Part shown: piece after piece, positions 33,005-46,182 of the stretch | How positions within the stretch are numbered: the stretch's first letter is position 1 | Layout: every line of letters begins with the position of its first letter | Assembly: GCF_030272615.1 (NCBI RefSeq) | Contig: NC_081406.1 | Location: 248,243,218-248,307,217 of the forward strand | DNA length: 64,000 nt | Source of the DNA: Cryptomeria japonica | Lineage: Eukaryota; Streptophyta; Pinopsida; Cupressales; Cupressaceae | Direction of reading: 5' to 3' | The notes under the pieces: generated by a model | Seen by the model: only the letters and a program-made list of their open reading frames with translations | The model's database searches: none | Told to the model about the DNA's origin: nothing | Translations under genes and position numbers: made by a program

Positions 33005-33701
33005 TTATGTAAAGTATTGCCTCGTGGTCAGATTCACGAACTTTCCATAAAATCTTTCTATGAGGTCTACCACGATACCTCATCAAATGAATATTTGTTG
33101 CAACAACAAGGTAAGAGAAATGAAGAATATTTTTGTGTGTTTCAAAGTCCTCGAACAACCAAACATCAGAATTATTGGGGGGGTATCTCCTAAGCCATGT
33201 TCCTGTCAGGACAGCAAACCCTATTAGGTACTCAATACCCTCTTCATTAGTGATTGTAGTTGTCAGTTTTCTTTTAGCCTCAACACAAAGACACAAAAAG
33301 TAATTTGTTCCTTCTTCATTGTTCTCTTCTGCAAAAACAACATACACATGACCTACATTGTATAACATGATCATTAATACCAAAAATAAAGTGTGATGTA
33401 TAACAAAATGAACCAAAAAGAATACTTGCAAAAATATTAACTCAAAAGATCACTTGAATCCACTAGGTTGGATACATGGTCAAAATCCACTAATGTCTCC
33501 CTTTGGCTCAATTGTAGTGCTTTGGGAATTTGATATGTATCAATGGGAACCAATAGTCTACAAGACCATTTATCAACCCACTCTTGTGAGTTACATTTTT
33601 CCCACATAAAATGCATGCATGAAGAGAAAAAACATAGCATCTATCTCATATAAATTATGGGTGAACTTGCATTTGAACTCATAAATGAGTGCATGTCACT
33701 C
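33005..33701 (-). pseudogene. Gene X, segment between CACTA and Ty3-C insertions
   Basis: The minus-strand coding stretch at 33640-33437 (KWSCRLLVPIDTYQIPKALQ) is followed, after a probable short intron, by one at ~33385-33005 (YLIGFAVLTGTWLRRYPPN, WLFEDFETHKNILHF). It lies between the CTC duplication of the CACTA element and the TTATG duplication of Ty3-C. Its frame continues into 20672-20630 when Ty3-C is removed. I do not recognise the domain in this C-terminal part. Confidence 0.6.
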
Positions 33702-33730
33702 CACTAATACATTTAGACTAGATTTTCGAC
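33702..33730 (+). repeat. CACTA left terminal inverted repeat
   Basis: It starts CACTAATACATTTAGACTAG. TTCCGACGGA motifs follow at ~33739 and ~33806. The 370 bases to 34100 hold only this subterminal region. Confidence 0.85.
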
Positions 33731-34159
33731 TGAGGTTTCCGACGGAGAAGGTATATTATGGCCAAATTTGATTTGTTTTGAAAAAATACCCGCATTCGTT
33801 GTAATTCCGACGGAAATTTCCCATTTGGTTTCGACGAAGAAGGCATTAGCAATGAGAATTTTCTTTTTTTCAAAAAAGTGCTTGATTTCATCATAATTCT
33901 GATGACAGCGTCCATGACAAAATAAAAAAAGAGGTAGGGAATTCATTTGTGAATTGCAATCCCGCGTAGGCATCTGTGGTGAATTCAACCCCCAAGAACA
34001 TCAAACCCATGTCAAAGGCAATCCCACACATGAGATAGATTCAAATTGCCCTAGTTTTTAGTTTCATGTTGCAAAAAATATACATGTGGTGGTTAATTGT
34101 CCTAGTTTAATCTCGTAAAACCATAGAACTATGATTGAGGAGTGAGCATTCAATTTTGT

Positions 34160-34680
34160 AGCAGCAATCCCTTCCTCCCGTATACACACATGTTGATTTT
34201 TCACATGAGATCACATCTCTTTGCGGCATCGTATCAAACAATTCACGAGCCTTGTTCATGTTTCCACATTTTGCATTCATGTCAAGCAGGGCATTTGCAA
34301 GTACAACACCTAACAAAATTTCTCTATCCGGATGTCCATACCCTATTCCAAAGCTCCCATTTTTGCATAGGCAGGGAGGATGCTAGCAAAGGTTGTGGAA
34401 TTTGGCTTTATGCCTTCCAATTTCATTTGCTTGAAAGTTTCTAAAGCCTTTTGGACAAATCCGTTTTGTGCATATCTAGCAATCATTGCAGCCCACGAGA
34501 CAACATTTCTTTCAGACATTCTATCAAACAGTTCACATGCCTTGTCTATGCTTCCACATTTTTCATACATGTCTACCAGGACAGTTACAACTACAACATC
34601 TGACAAAATTTCTCTATCCTTTATGCATCGATGAATGTCCATACCCTGTTCCAAATCTCCCATTTTGGCAATGCCAATGA
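34160..34680 (-). pseudogene. Captured PPR gene fragment
   Basis: The minus strand encodes about three pentatricopeptide repeats of the PLS type: KMGDLEQGMDIH, VLVDMYEKCGSIDKACELFD, RNVVSWAAMIARYAQNGF, KPNSTTFASILPAYAKMGA and then AKCGNMNKARELFDTMPQRD. A TAG follows MGALE and the frame shifts near 34340. PPR proteins bind organellar RNA, but this piece lacks a start, a targeting peptide and most repeats. It lies inside the CACTA ends, head to head with the Tnp2 gene (about 10-20 bases from its ATG), so it looks like a host gene fragment captured by the transposon. Confidence 0.85.
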
Positions 34681-34689
34681 AGAAAGACC

Positions 34690-37600
34690 ATGTCAGACAA
34701 TATCAACGAACAACAAAATAAGGAGACAATTGCTAGATTGTGGTCTAACTTGAAAAGAAAAGGTGATGGAAAATGTTATTGTCCATGCAAAATTTGTAAG
34801 GGGTTAAAGACTAGAAGACTTCTAATCAAAACAGTGAAGAAACATTGTAGGCTGCATGGTCACATTGAAGGTGGACATGATTATCATCCATTGGTATTTT
34901 TTTCATTATATCATGGTGACAATTTATATACATAATAAATCACGTGATGATGAGATCATGATCACGGTTTATTTGTTCCTATCAATTTTATATAGGTCGA
35001 GCACCCCGGAGCACATGGTATGGATCAACACAACCTTGAGAATATGGTTTTTGAAGTGAACGAACATGGAGGTGTGAATATCGAAGCTAAAGATAATGAT
35101 CCCATGGAAGATGACGATCATGAGCTGGAATACACAATTGAAGATGATGGTACAAATACATTGATCCATGACTCATTTAGTACTTGCGTAGTTGATCATG
35201 ATGATGAAGATGACCTTGATGTTGTTCATGATGTCCCTCTACTTGAGAAGGCATCTGAAGCCCTTTATGAAGGCTCGCAGGCAACTCTTCTCTCCGTTGT
35301 ATTGTTGTTGGTGAACTTGAAGGTTATGAATGGTTTATCCAACATAACAATGTCACATATGTTAAGGGATGTCATATATGTCATAATAAACTATGAATCA
35401 TGTTGTACCATTAATATTCTTTATTACAACAAATTATATTTTTTTGATGTAGATTGATAGGTGAGTTTTTGTTACCACCATCAAATATTCTACCTCGCTC
35501 ATACCGAGAATTATCTGTCGTTATGAAAGATATTGGAATGGAGTATCAAGCAATAGATGCTTGTCCCAATGATCATATTATATATCACAAACAACATGAA
35601 ATTCGAACTGAATGCCTCGAATGTCATATCAGTAGATATCAAACAGATCAAATAACAAAAATGGTTTCTCGCAAGGTTCTTCACTATATTCCCATTATTC
35701 TACGTATGCAATGATTATTCAAGTGCACTAGCTTAGCACAATTTATGGATTACCATGCATGCAATAGAAGTCAAGATGACATTATTCGAATGCCTACGGA
35801 TGGTTCAACATTTATGGACATAGAGGAAAAGTGGCCACACTTTAAAGAAGAACCTCGTAATCTCAGGCTTTCATTGGCAGCGGACGGTGTCAATCCATTT
35901 GGAGAGATGAGATCTGTTTACTCAGTGTGGCCTGTTTTTGTTATCAAAAATAACATTCCTCCATGGATGTCAATAAAGAGGGAGCACATAATGTTGGCAA
36001 TGATTGCTCTAGGTATTTTATCATTTAAATATAGTCATCTAAATTTAATTATAAATATTGCAGTAAAATGGTCATAATAATTATGTAATGTTTTTGTTCA
36101 TTCAATTAGGTAAGTACCAAGTTAAAGATATGAATGTATATATTGAGCCTCTTATCGACGAGTTGCTAGAGTTATGGAATTGTGTCACTATGTATGATGT
36201 CTCTAGACTAATAGGACAAAGACAATTTCAATTCCATGTGATGCTTCTATGGACAATACACGATGCCCCGGGGCTAACACATTTTTGTGGTATGTTATAG
36301 TGTGCATGAACATTATAATTCAAAAAATTATCATATTTAATCCAATCATACATTATCTTGTAGGTCTTCAAACAAAGGGAAAATTTGCATGTCCTGTTTG
36401 TGGTCCAAAGATGAAATCTCGTCATTCAAAAAGTTTAGGAAAGCAGGTGTTTGATGAGTATAGGCACTTTCTCCACAAAAATCATAAGTATGGAAATACT
36501 AAAAAACATCTTTTCAATGGGAAAGAAGAGAATACATCAAAGCCACGAAGAATGATACCTCACTTGTGGAAGTTGGAATATAATAGAAATAATCATCAAG
36601 GTAATGCCATTCCATCTATTGGTTTGTCATAAAACATCTTTTCTATTTTCTTTTTTTTACTGATTATGTGTTTGATGATCATGAAGGTCGTGAAGGCATA
36701 AATGACCACCTTCCTAAGGGAATAAAAAGTTATCCCCAACAATTTAGTAGGTTGCCCTACTACGAACAGTTACAAATTGTTCATTTGTTTGATAGTATGC
36801 ATATTGGAAAGAATATAACAGAGACAGTATGGAAAATATTGGATGGAAGGCATGACAAAGAAAAAATTGTCAAAATATGTAGTGACATTCAGGATTTCAA
36901 TCATGCAATAATAAATGTCATTCAATCAAATAGCCATGGAGACTAGATTAATATAAATGAGCTTCCTTGGTTATTAACGGACCAGCAAAGCAATGCTATA
37001 AAAGAAGTCATACAAAAAATTCGATTTCCCACAGGATTTGTTGCAAACATAAACAATCTCATATCAAAGAAAAGTGAATTTGGGCCAGGGATGAAAACGC
37101 ATGATTGACATACCTTCATTAAGGTAATTCATGTTCTTGTGTTTTTAGTATGTATTTAAGTACTGTGCATACGTGTACTTTCATTATGTTACAAACAAAT
37201 GAAAAGATAATTTTATAAATGTTGCAGTACATTCTACCTCTATCTCTCCCAGATGACTTCGACAATAATGTCAAGAAAGTCATATATGACCTTGGAAAAT
37301 ACATGAGGTAAGTAGTGATATTTGTTTAGTTTGTTGTATAGATATTATATTTGCGATTTGTTTTACTTGTTATGTAATATATTTTTTTGCATCTTGAATA
37401 CCTTCTAGGTGGTTGTCATGTAAAGAAATCCATAAAGACGATAAAAAGTATTGGAAGGGAAAAATTCCTCATTTAATGTGTGAAATGCAAAAGTGTCTAC
37501 CTCCAGCTTTTTTCAATGCACAAGAACACTACCTCATACACCAAGTTGAGGAGATTGAATTGTGTGGACCTATACACACTAGGTCAATGTGGATGGTTGA

Positions 37601-38793
37601 GAGGAACTTGAAAATTTTGAAGGCTTTGGTTCAACAAAGAGCACATCCTGAGGGTTCTATGGTGGAGGGATATATGGTATACCAGACTATGGTGTACATT
37701 TCTGAATATCTTCCTAAGTTTGTAGCAAAGATCCACATGAATCGCATTTGGGATCCCAACACCATTAACAAATTCAAAGGGGAGTACTTGATGGGGAAAG
37801 GTAGATTAGGGAAAGTGAGAGGTAATTATAAGATGTTATTGCATTTAATTAATTCTTAATCTTCAAAATAAATCGATTGTAAGATGTCTATTTATTTTTT
37901 GTACACTTGGTCGAGAGTGGGATGCACTACATTTGTATATTGCAAACAATCTTGATTGGATGATGGTATGGATTGAGCGTTGTCAACATTCTGGATGCAC
38001 ATTAACATGGGAAGGTGTGGCTTCATTGGTTAAAGAAGCACATCGTAATGGATATTCCAATGTTACACAGGGAAATTGATTTAGCATATGGTTTAAGAGA
38101 TAAACAGGTATGTATAAATCTATTAATCACCCATATGTTTATCAACTCGCAATGCAATAAATTTTACATGTTTGACATATCGCAGGTCAAACACCACAAT
38201 GCTATGTGTTGCAATGGTCATAAATTTTGCATAAAAAGGTTGGATGACACGAAGAAAACTTGTGATTTTGGCATCACTACAGTCTTTGAGGTGACAAATA
38301 TTTCATCAAGAAATGACATTCATCCTCAAAATTCTCAAAATTGATACTATGACATTTTGGATGATATACTTGAGTGTGACTTTAATTCCTTCAAATTAGT
38401 TTTGTTCGTCGTCAAATGGTATAGGCTACGATTGAGTAAAAATGATCCTGATAGAACTATTATTGAACATGATAATGGTTTTATAATGCTAAATACAAGG
38501 TCATTTGAACCAGTTGGGGATGAGCCCTCTGTTCTTCCAAGCCAATGTGAGCAAGTATTTTACTCAGAGGTTCCACATAAACTGGGTTGGTCATTTGTTG
38601 TTAGACATGATCCAAGAGGAAGGTCGATAAAGTATAATGTGATGGAAGAAGAAGATACCGAAGAAGTAGAAGATGAAGTGGATGATGATCATGATCGATA
38701 GTTTCTCAATGGCGATGAAGAAGAAAAAGAAGAAGAAGATGATGATGATGGTGATGGTGATGGTGATGGTGATGGTGATGGTGATGGTGATGG
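34690..38793 (+). pseudogene. CACTA Tnp2-type transposase gene (part before Copia-2)
   Basis: The order of domains is that of plant CACTA transposases. A Cys-rich transposase-associated domain (CYCPCKICKG) is at 34690-34935. The Tnp2 core starts with IDACPNDHIIYHKQHEIRTE (~35550) and continues with LRLSLAADGVNPFGEM, NNIPPWM, VMLLWTIHDAP and KGKFACPVCGPK. A DUF4218-like region (LPPAFFNAQEHYLIHQVEE, ~37490) and a DUF4216-like region (KLVLFVVKWY, SQCEQVFY, ~38390-38560) follow. Exons are separated by introns with good GT/AG sites (for example 36289-36364 and 37123-37227). TGA replaces Trp near 37106 and TAGs occur at ~36944 and 38699, so this copy is defective. The protein ends in an Asp/Gly-rich tail that Copia-2 interrupts. 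Confidence 0.88.
38735..38793 (+). repeat. GAT/GGT trinucleotide repeat, left part
   Basis: Codons alternate GAT and GGT in the frame of the Tnp2 acidic tail. Copia-2 begins at 38794, and the last five bases, GATGG, are duplicated at 45476-45480. Confidence 0.9.
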
Positions 38794-39849
38794 TGTTGGT
38801 ATTTTGGTATGGTTTTGTCATTGATGTCAACACCTACTAAATACACCTACTTTGGAGATCAAGCAACATTCACTGACAAGCAGTAATCTATGCAATAGTT
38901 ACTTGTATATGATTAACCAATAGGATATAATGTTCACCGGTACCTGGAATGACATAGAAGACACTTGGTAATGTCGAAGACATCATGTGGACACTTTATT
39001 TTGAAGTAATAATCATTGGTATATTCATATTTGCATATTTTCTTTTACCGACAAATAAGTCCAAGTTATCTAGGGTTACACCGGCAGGTTTATCTTTTCC
39101 AGATCCGCATGGCACGGTATGGAGATGATTTATTATTGTTATAAATGCATTAAGCCGACATGATTAATCAGTTATTGCATTGGATATTATATTATTTGTA
39201 AAATGTTTTTATTGTAACATCTTGTAGAGCCGACCTACTAAAATTGGTCTTAGGGTATGGTATAAATGTAAGATCTTATTTGTAAGATCAAGTGTGGAAT
39301 GCAAAAAAGATTTGAGTGAAGGTATATGCGAGATAAAATAGAGGCATACACGAAGACATCATTTGAAGGAGAAGTTAGGTTTTTGTAGAAGCATATCAGC
39401 ATTACACCGGTACTGAATTCAACATATGAAGATGCGATTTTGTGCAGTACATTCTTATTGGATTTAACCATCCAACTGTAGTCAGTGTGACTCCCATTTG
39501 TGATTGAGCAATGAGCTCTAGGCTGTTGGCCTTTCTGCATGTGCAGACCCCTTTTGTACACTTACTATTTGTAGTAGTATCATCTAATTGTGGGTAAGGT
39601 TTCCCACCATGGTTTTTCTCCTTATAGGGTTTCCATGTACAAATATTGGTGTCATGTGTTGTGGATGATCTTGTGTTTATATTTCATGCATTAATTCTTA
39701 CCGGTATAGTAATTTACTGTTAACATTCTCTACCGGCATACTAAACTGGTTTACCGGTATTAAGTATTAAGTTGGTTAATAAGTTTTTGATTTGAATTTA
39801 TTAGACAACTGATTCACCCCCCCCTCTCAGTTGTCTCCAGGACCTAACA
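38794..39849 (+). repeat. 5' LTR of Copia-2
   Basis: TGTTGGTATT to GACCTAACA. It is followed after one base by the primer site. Confidence 0.93.
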
Positions 39850-39850
39850 A

Positions 39851-39864
39851 TTGGTATCAGAGCC
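39851..39864 (+). other. Copia-2 primer-binding site
   Basis: TTGGTATCAGAGCC, complementary to the 3' end of initiator Met tRNA. It starts two bases after the LTR end. Confidence 0.92.
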
Positions 39865-39906
39865 TAGTCCTCTTTTTGTAGAAGTTTAACAACTGGAGGA
39901 GATCCA

Positions 39907-42900
39907 ATGTCTACTAATTATTTCAGGAAGGATAGTCCTAAACTTGATGGAACCAACTATGGGATATGGAAGATTAGAATGGAGACACATCTGAATTGCA
40001 TCAGTAAAGACATCTAGGAAGTTACTAAGAATGGTTATACTGCTGTTGTAGCTGGTCAGACTGCTCCAACTACTTTAGCCAAAGTTGAAGAAAATGATTG
40101 CAAAGCAAGAGAAGCACTCTTGAGTGCATTATCAGATCAACAAATCATGGGATTATCAGATAGGTCTATTGCTAAAGCTATTTGGGATCATTTGGAAACA
40201 CCGAATGAAGGAGATTCCATAGTCAAAATTGTAAAACTTGAACGCTTCCGAGTCAGGTATGAACATCTGAAAATGGAAGAAGATGAAAGGATTTCTGCTT
40301 TTATGGAAAGAGTAAATGAAATTGTTTTGGGTATCAAATGTTGTGGAGGAACCTTGAGTGAGGATGAGATTGTTTCAAAAATCTTAAGAGGTTTACCACC
40401 GGCATATAAAATGAAGGTTACTGCTATAAATGAGTTAAGAACAATGCCTAATACATCAGTAACTAGGGATACATTGATTTGAAAACTTTCAGCTTTTGAA
40501 ATTGAGGAATTTGGTCTTGTTGCAACTATAAAGGCTAATTTGGCCTTCAAAGCATCAACATCATCTGCTCCATCTTTTGACAAATCAGACTGGAGAGCCT
40601 TTTATGCAAGAGAACTTGAAGAAACCAGGAAGGAGAATGAAGAGCTTGAAGAACTTGAAGCACTATTTGAAAGAAAAATGCCAAAAGGTCCAATTGGAAG
40701 TAAGTATGAAGGTGAAGCACCCTTTAAATGTTTTAACTGCAATAAGATTGGTCATATGGCTTCAAGATGCCCTAATAGACATGCTAGACTAAGAGAAGAA
40801 GCTAGAAGAACATACAAGCCTAATCCTGAATATCAGAGATATAGATTTAAGAAGAACAAAGATAAATCTTGTTACATTGCTGATGAAGGTGTGACTGATA
40901 ATTCTGATGAGGATCCAGCAGACAATGGATGGGTCTTTGTTGCTATAACAGAAGATCAACCGGCACCTACTGCTCAACTGGTAGAACAAGCCCTAGTAGC
41001 TAAAGTTGAATCAAAGGATGAATGGATTATTGACTCAAGATGCTCACATCACATGACTGGAGACAAAGGTAAATTCTTGAACTTTCAAGAATACAATGGA
41101 GGTTTAGTAAGATTTGGAGATGACAAAGCCTGTTCAATCAAAGGTAAGGGTTCAATATCTCTTGATGGTAAACATAACACTAACAATGTCTACTATGTTG
41201 AAGGATTAAAGTATAATCTTTTAAGTGTTGGTCAATTAGTTGAGAAAGGTTTTCGGTTACAATTTAAAAATGGAAAATGCAAAATCATGAATATAACTAG
41301 TTTGGAAATTGCAACCGGTAATCAGACTAGAGGTAATATCTTTAATTTGAATAACAGTGAAAAGGCATGCTTAATTGCACATATAGATGAAAGTTGGTTA
41401 AGACTATGACATGTAAATTTTGATTGCATGGTAAAAATCAGTACTTCTAAGGCAGTTAGAGATCTACCTAGAATTGTGAAACCTTAGAATACAATTTGCA
41501 AGGAATGTCAATTTGGAAAACAAGTTAGAGCTAGTTTTAAAAGTATTCTAGAAAAATGCAATAATGCTCTTGATTTAATTCACACTAATTTATGTGGTCT
41601 AGCTAGAACTAAAATCTTACAAGGTGATAGATATTTCATGCTAATTATTGATGATTACTCTAGAATGTGTTGGGTTACTTTTCTCAGAGAAAAATCAGAA
41701 GCACTTGGGAAGTTCAAACTATTCAAAGCAATGGTTGAAAATGAAACCAGTAAGAAAATCAAATGTTTAAGATCAGATCAAGGAGGATAATTCACATCTA
41801 AAGATTCTAATACATTCTATGAAGTGAATGGAATCAAAAGATAGTTATCAACACCTCAGACACCATAGCAGAATGTAGTTGTTGAAAGGAAAAACAAAAC
41901 TATCTTGGATGCAACAAGAAGTATGTTATTAGAAGCAAATCTACCACATGTGTACTGGAGAGAGGCAGTAAGCACTAATGTCTATACATTCAACAAAGTT
42001 CACATCAAAGGTGAAACTGGTAAAACCCCTCATGAACTATGGTTTGGTAATATTCCTACTCTTAAGTATTTCAGAATTTTTGGAAGTAAATGTTATATTA
42101 GAAGAGATGAGTATATTGGAAAATTTGATCCTAGAAGTGATGAAGGAATATTTCTTGGTTATTCATCTAAAAGCAAGGCATATAGATGTTTTAATACAAG
42201 ACTACAGAAAATTGTTGAGAGTACAAATGTAAAGATTGATGAACAATTCAGAGGAACTTCAAGATATATAGACTCTGAACCGGAAATAGAAATTATGACA
42301 AATGAACCTACAATGAATCCACACTTACAGAATGATGATCCAGTTACTCTAGTATCATTAGAGGATTCCACGGTAATTGAAGAACAACAACAAACTAAGA
42401 CACCCCGATATGTAAGACTTAATCATTCTGAAGATTAGATAATTGGAAGCAAATTTAAAGGAGTTATGACAAGAGGAAGATTGGCAAATGAAGAGGTATG
42501 TCTTATTTCTCAAATTGAACCATTATCTATCAATGAGGCATGTGAAGATAAATTTTGGATTAAAGCTATGGAAGAAGAATTAGGACAAATTGAGAAAAAT
42601 AATACTTGGACATTAGTTCCCCGGCCTAAAAATAAAAATGCAATTGGAACCAAATGGGTATTTAGAAACAAACTTAATGAAGATGGTAAGGTTGTCAGAA
42701 ATAAAGCAAGACGAGTGTGTAAGGGATACTCTCAGAAAGGAGTTGATTACAATGAAACCTTTGCACCGATAGCCAGAATTGAGGCAGTTAGATTATTCTT
42801 GGCTTTTGTAGCTCACAAGGATTACAAAGTTTATCAAATGGATATTAAATGTGCATTTTTGAATGGAGATCTTGAAGAGGAAGTCTATATTGAACAACCT

Positions 42901-44049
42901 AATGGATTTTCTTTGACAGATGACAATGATATAGTTTGCAGATTAAGAAAAGCTCTGTATGGATTAAAACAAGCCCCAAGAGCTTGGTATGCAAGATTGG
43001 ATAAGTATCTTTTAAAGATTGGTTTTACTAAAGGAAATGCAGATAGCAATTTATATTACAAAGTAACTAATGATGACATCTTGATCATTGAAGTATTTGT
43101 TGATGATATAATCTTTGGAGGAGAAGATGAATTATGCAAAGAATTTTCTCTTGAAATGCAACAAGAATTTGAAATGTCTATGATTGGAGAAATAAATTTC
43201 TTTTTAGGATTGCAGATCTTATAGACTGATAAAGGTATATTTTTGAGTCAATCTAAGTACTTGAAAGAACTACTAAAGAAATTTGGGATGGAGAACTCTA
43301 AACCAGTAAGCACACCTATGACTACAAATGACAAATTATCTCAAAGGGATGAATCTACACCTATTAATCCAACTAGATACAAATCTATGATAGGAGGTTT
43401 ACTGTATTTAACACAAACCAGACCTGATATTATGAATGCAGTATGTATAGTTTCTAGATTTCAGAGTAATCCTAGGGAAAATCATGAATTAGAAGTGAAA
43501 AGGATTTTCCGGTACTTACAAGGCACAACAAATCTTGGATTATGGTATCCTAAAGATGAAAATTTTGATCTATGTGCATATACAAATGCAAATTGGGCAG
43601 GAGATGTGGATGATAGAAAAAGCACCACTGGAGGAGCATTCTTTCTTGGAAAAAGATTAGTTTCTTGGTTGACTAAGAAATAGAGTTGTACATCTTTATC
43701 AACAGCAGAATCAGAATATGTTGCAGCAACAACAAATTATACACAAGTACTTTGGCTTAAGCAAATGTTGAAAGACATAAAGGTAAAATGCAAGGAACCT
43801 ATTACTATATACTGTGATAACACTGCAACAATTGATATATCTAAAAATCTGGTATTACATTCTAAAACAAAACATGTTTCTATCAAACTGAATTTTCTAA
43901 GGGAAAAAGTTGAAGAAAAAGAGATAAAACTGGTTTATGTGAATACTAAAGAACAACTTGCAGATATTTTCACAAAACCTTTGCCTAAGGAAACTTTTGA
44001 GTATCTCAGAGATCAGCTCGGAGTCATACCACCACCAGTAGAGACTTAG
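39907..44049 (+). pseudogene. Copia-2 gag-pol polyprotein with ten in-frame stops
   Basis: A single frame without frameshifts runs from ATG (MSTNYFRKDSPKLDGTNYG) to the stop at 44047. Domains in order are Gag, zinc knuckle CFNCNKIGHMASRC (~40730), protease, integrase (LIIDDYSRMCWVTF, VVERKNKTILDATRSM), RT ([21 protein letters not shown] at ~43100) and RNase H (YTNANWAGD, YCDNTATIDI, LADIFTKPLP). The protease site reads DSRCSHH, where Gly is usual after DS. Premature stops start at 40015, 40480, 41407, 41485, 41788, 41842, 41866, 42436, 43222 and 43681; seven are TAG, and six sit where relatives have Gln (CAG). This copy is inactive. Confidence 0.95.
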
Positions 44050-44405
44050 GCAGTTGATGATTGTCATCAACTGACAAAATTAAATGGGCAAATCTTTATT
44101 CCGATATTTGATGAGAAAGCTACTTCAAAGGGGGGGTAGTTGGTATATTGAATTGGTTGGTATTTTGTATGAACTTAACCTTTTCTGACTTTGGTATTTG
44201 ATGTCAAAGGGGGAGAGATTCTATGGAAAAACACATTATCTTTTTGGTAAAAGATATTTTAGGGGAGAGATTTTGAAAAACAAATTTAAGAAGAAATGGG
44301 TATGGAAAATTGTTACTCCCAGGGGGAGATATGGAGATTGTTAGTTTTTGGCATTTCTGTTTTGGCACTGTGATGGTTTTTCCATCTTGTGTTGCCATCA
44401 ATGCC

Positions 44406-44416
44406 AAAGGGGGAGA
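44406..44416 (+). other. Copia-2 polypurine tract
   Basis: AAAGGGGGAGA, one base before the 3' LTR. An extra GGGGGAGA-type run lies at ~44211. The stretch 44050-44405 is an untranslated region. Confidence 0.88.
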
Positions 44417-44417
44417 T

Positions 44418-45475
44418 TGTTGGTATTTTGGTATGGTTTTGTCGTTGATGTCAACACCTACTAAATACACCTACTTTGGAGATCCAGCAACATTCACCGA
44501 CAAGCAGTAATCTGTGCAACAGTTACTGGTATATGATTAACTGCCAGGATATAATGTTCACCGGTACCTAGAATGACATGGAAGACACTTGGTAACATCG
44601 AAGACATCATGTGGACACTTTATTTTGAAGTAATAATCATTGGTATATTCATATTTGCATATTTGCTTTTACCAGCAAATAAGTCTAGGTTATCTAGGGT
44701 TACACCGACAGCTTTATCTTTTCCAGATCAACATGGCACGCTATGGAGATGATTTATTATTGTTGTAAATGCATTAAGCAAATATGATTAATTGGTTATT
44801 GCATCAGATATTATATTATTTGTAAAATGTTTTTATTGTAATATCTTGTAGAGCCGACCTACTAAAATTGGTCTTAGGGTATGGTATAAATGTAAGATCT
44901 TATTTGTAAGATCAAGTGTGGAATGAAAAAAAGATTTGAGCGAAGGTATATGCGAGATAAAATAGAGGCATACACGAAGACATCATTTGAAGGAGAAGTT
45001 AGGTTTTTGTAGAAACATATCAGCATTACACCGGTACTGAATTCAGCATATGAAGATGCGATTTTGTGCAGTACATTCTTATTGGATTTAACCATCCAAC
45101 TGTAGTCAGTATGACTCCCATTTGTGATTGAGCAGTGAGCTCTAGGCTGTTGGCCTTTCTGCATGTGTAGACCCCTTTTGTACACTTACTATCTACAGTA
45201 GTATCATCTGATTGTGGGTAAGGTTTCCCACCGTGGTTTTTCCCTTTACAGGGTTTCCACGTACAAATATTGGTGTCATGTGTTGTGGATGATCTTGTGT
45301 TTATATTTCATGCATTAATTCTTACCGGTATAGCAATTTACTGTTAACACTATCTACTGGCATACTAAACTAGTTTACCGGTATTAAGTATTAAGTTGGT
45401 TAATAAGGTTTTGATTTGAATTTATTAGACAACTGATTCACCCCCCCACCTCTCAGTTGTCTTCGGGACCTAACA
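44418..45475 (+). repeat. 3' LTR of Copia-2
   Basis: Pairs with 38794-39849, ends GACCTAACA, and is followed by the duplicated GATGG. Confidence 0.93.
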
Positions 45476-45720
<245 letters not shown>

Positions 45721-46180
45721 ATGGATCGTGATTTATGATACATATGTGATGGATTACATGTTTATGATGACACATGATATGTGATGCTAATTGTGATGCT
45801 CAATTACATATATGATGACACATCATGTGATGCTTTTGATGCTTATGATACATATGTATTTATTGTTTATCAACTTACAAATGTAGTAGTGCTTATGATG
45901 CTCAATTGATGGTGTTGATTTTAGGTATAGTCCCTATGTGATGTTGTCACCCTTGGTGGGAACAGGTTGTTGACTACAGACATCGTCAACCATTTAGTTG
46001 AGGATCCTGCATAGTCTACATAAAGTAAAGGTAAGGAATTAAAAAATTTACAATGATTTTGATGACAACATCTTTTTATTATTTAATACTCTTTTTGTCT
46101 ACAAAGTTCATGTTGTTCATGTTATGTACTATGTAATTTCGCTAACGTTTTTTATACTTTTTCTTTGTCACAGGCCGACA
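45721..46180. other. Spacer between the two CACTA genes
   Basis: AT-rich sequence with scattered ATGATACATATGTGATG-like repeats to ~45900. I see no gene. Confidence 0.5.
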
Positions 46181-46182
46181 TG

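Larger units (their letters stand above)
38794..45475 (+). mobile_element. Copia-2: complete Ty1/copia retrotransposon
   Basis: This 6682-bp element has LTRs at 38794-39849 and 44418-45475 and TSD GATGG at 38789-38793 and 45476-45480. It has a tRNA-iMet primer site, one gag-pol frame with ten premature stops, and a polypurine tract. About 14 differences in the first ~200 LTR bases (my count) make it older than Ty3-B and Ty3-C. Removal restores the Asp/Gly codon run of the host CACTA transposase. Confidence 0.95.

Noticed and set aside
38591-38833. Minus-strand Thr/Ile/Phe repeat ORF
   Set aside because: It is the reverse of the GAT/GGT repeat and crosses the Copia-2 boundary.
39907-44049. 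TAG read as a sense codon (recoding or readthrough)
   Set aside because: Plant nuclear genes use TAG as stop, TGA and TAA also occur in the frame, and CAG-to-TAG decay explains the pattern more simply.
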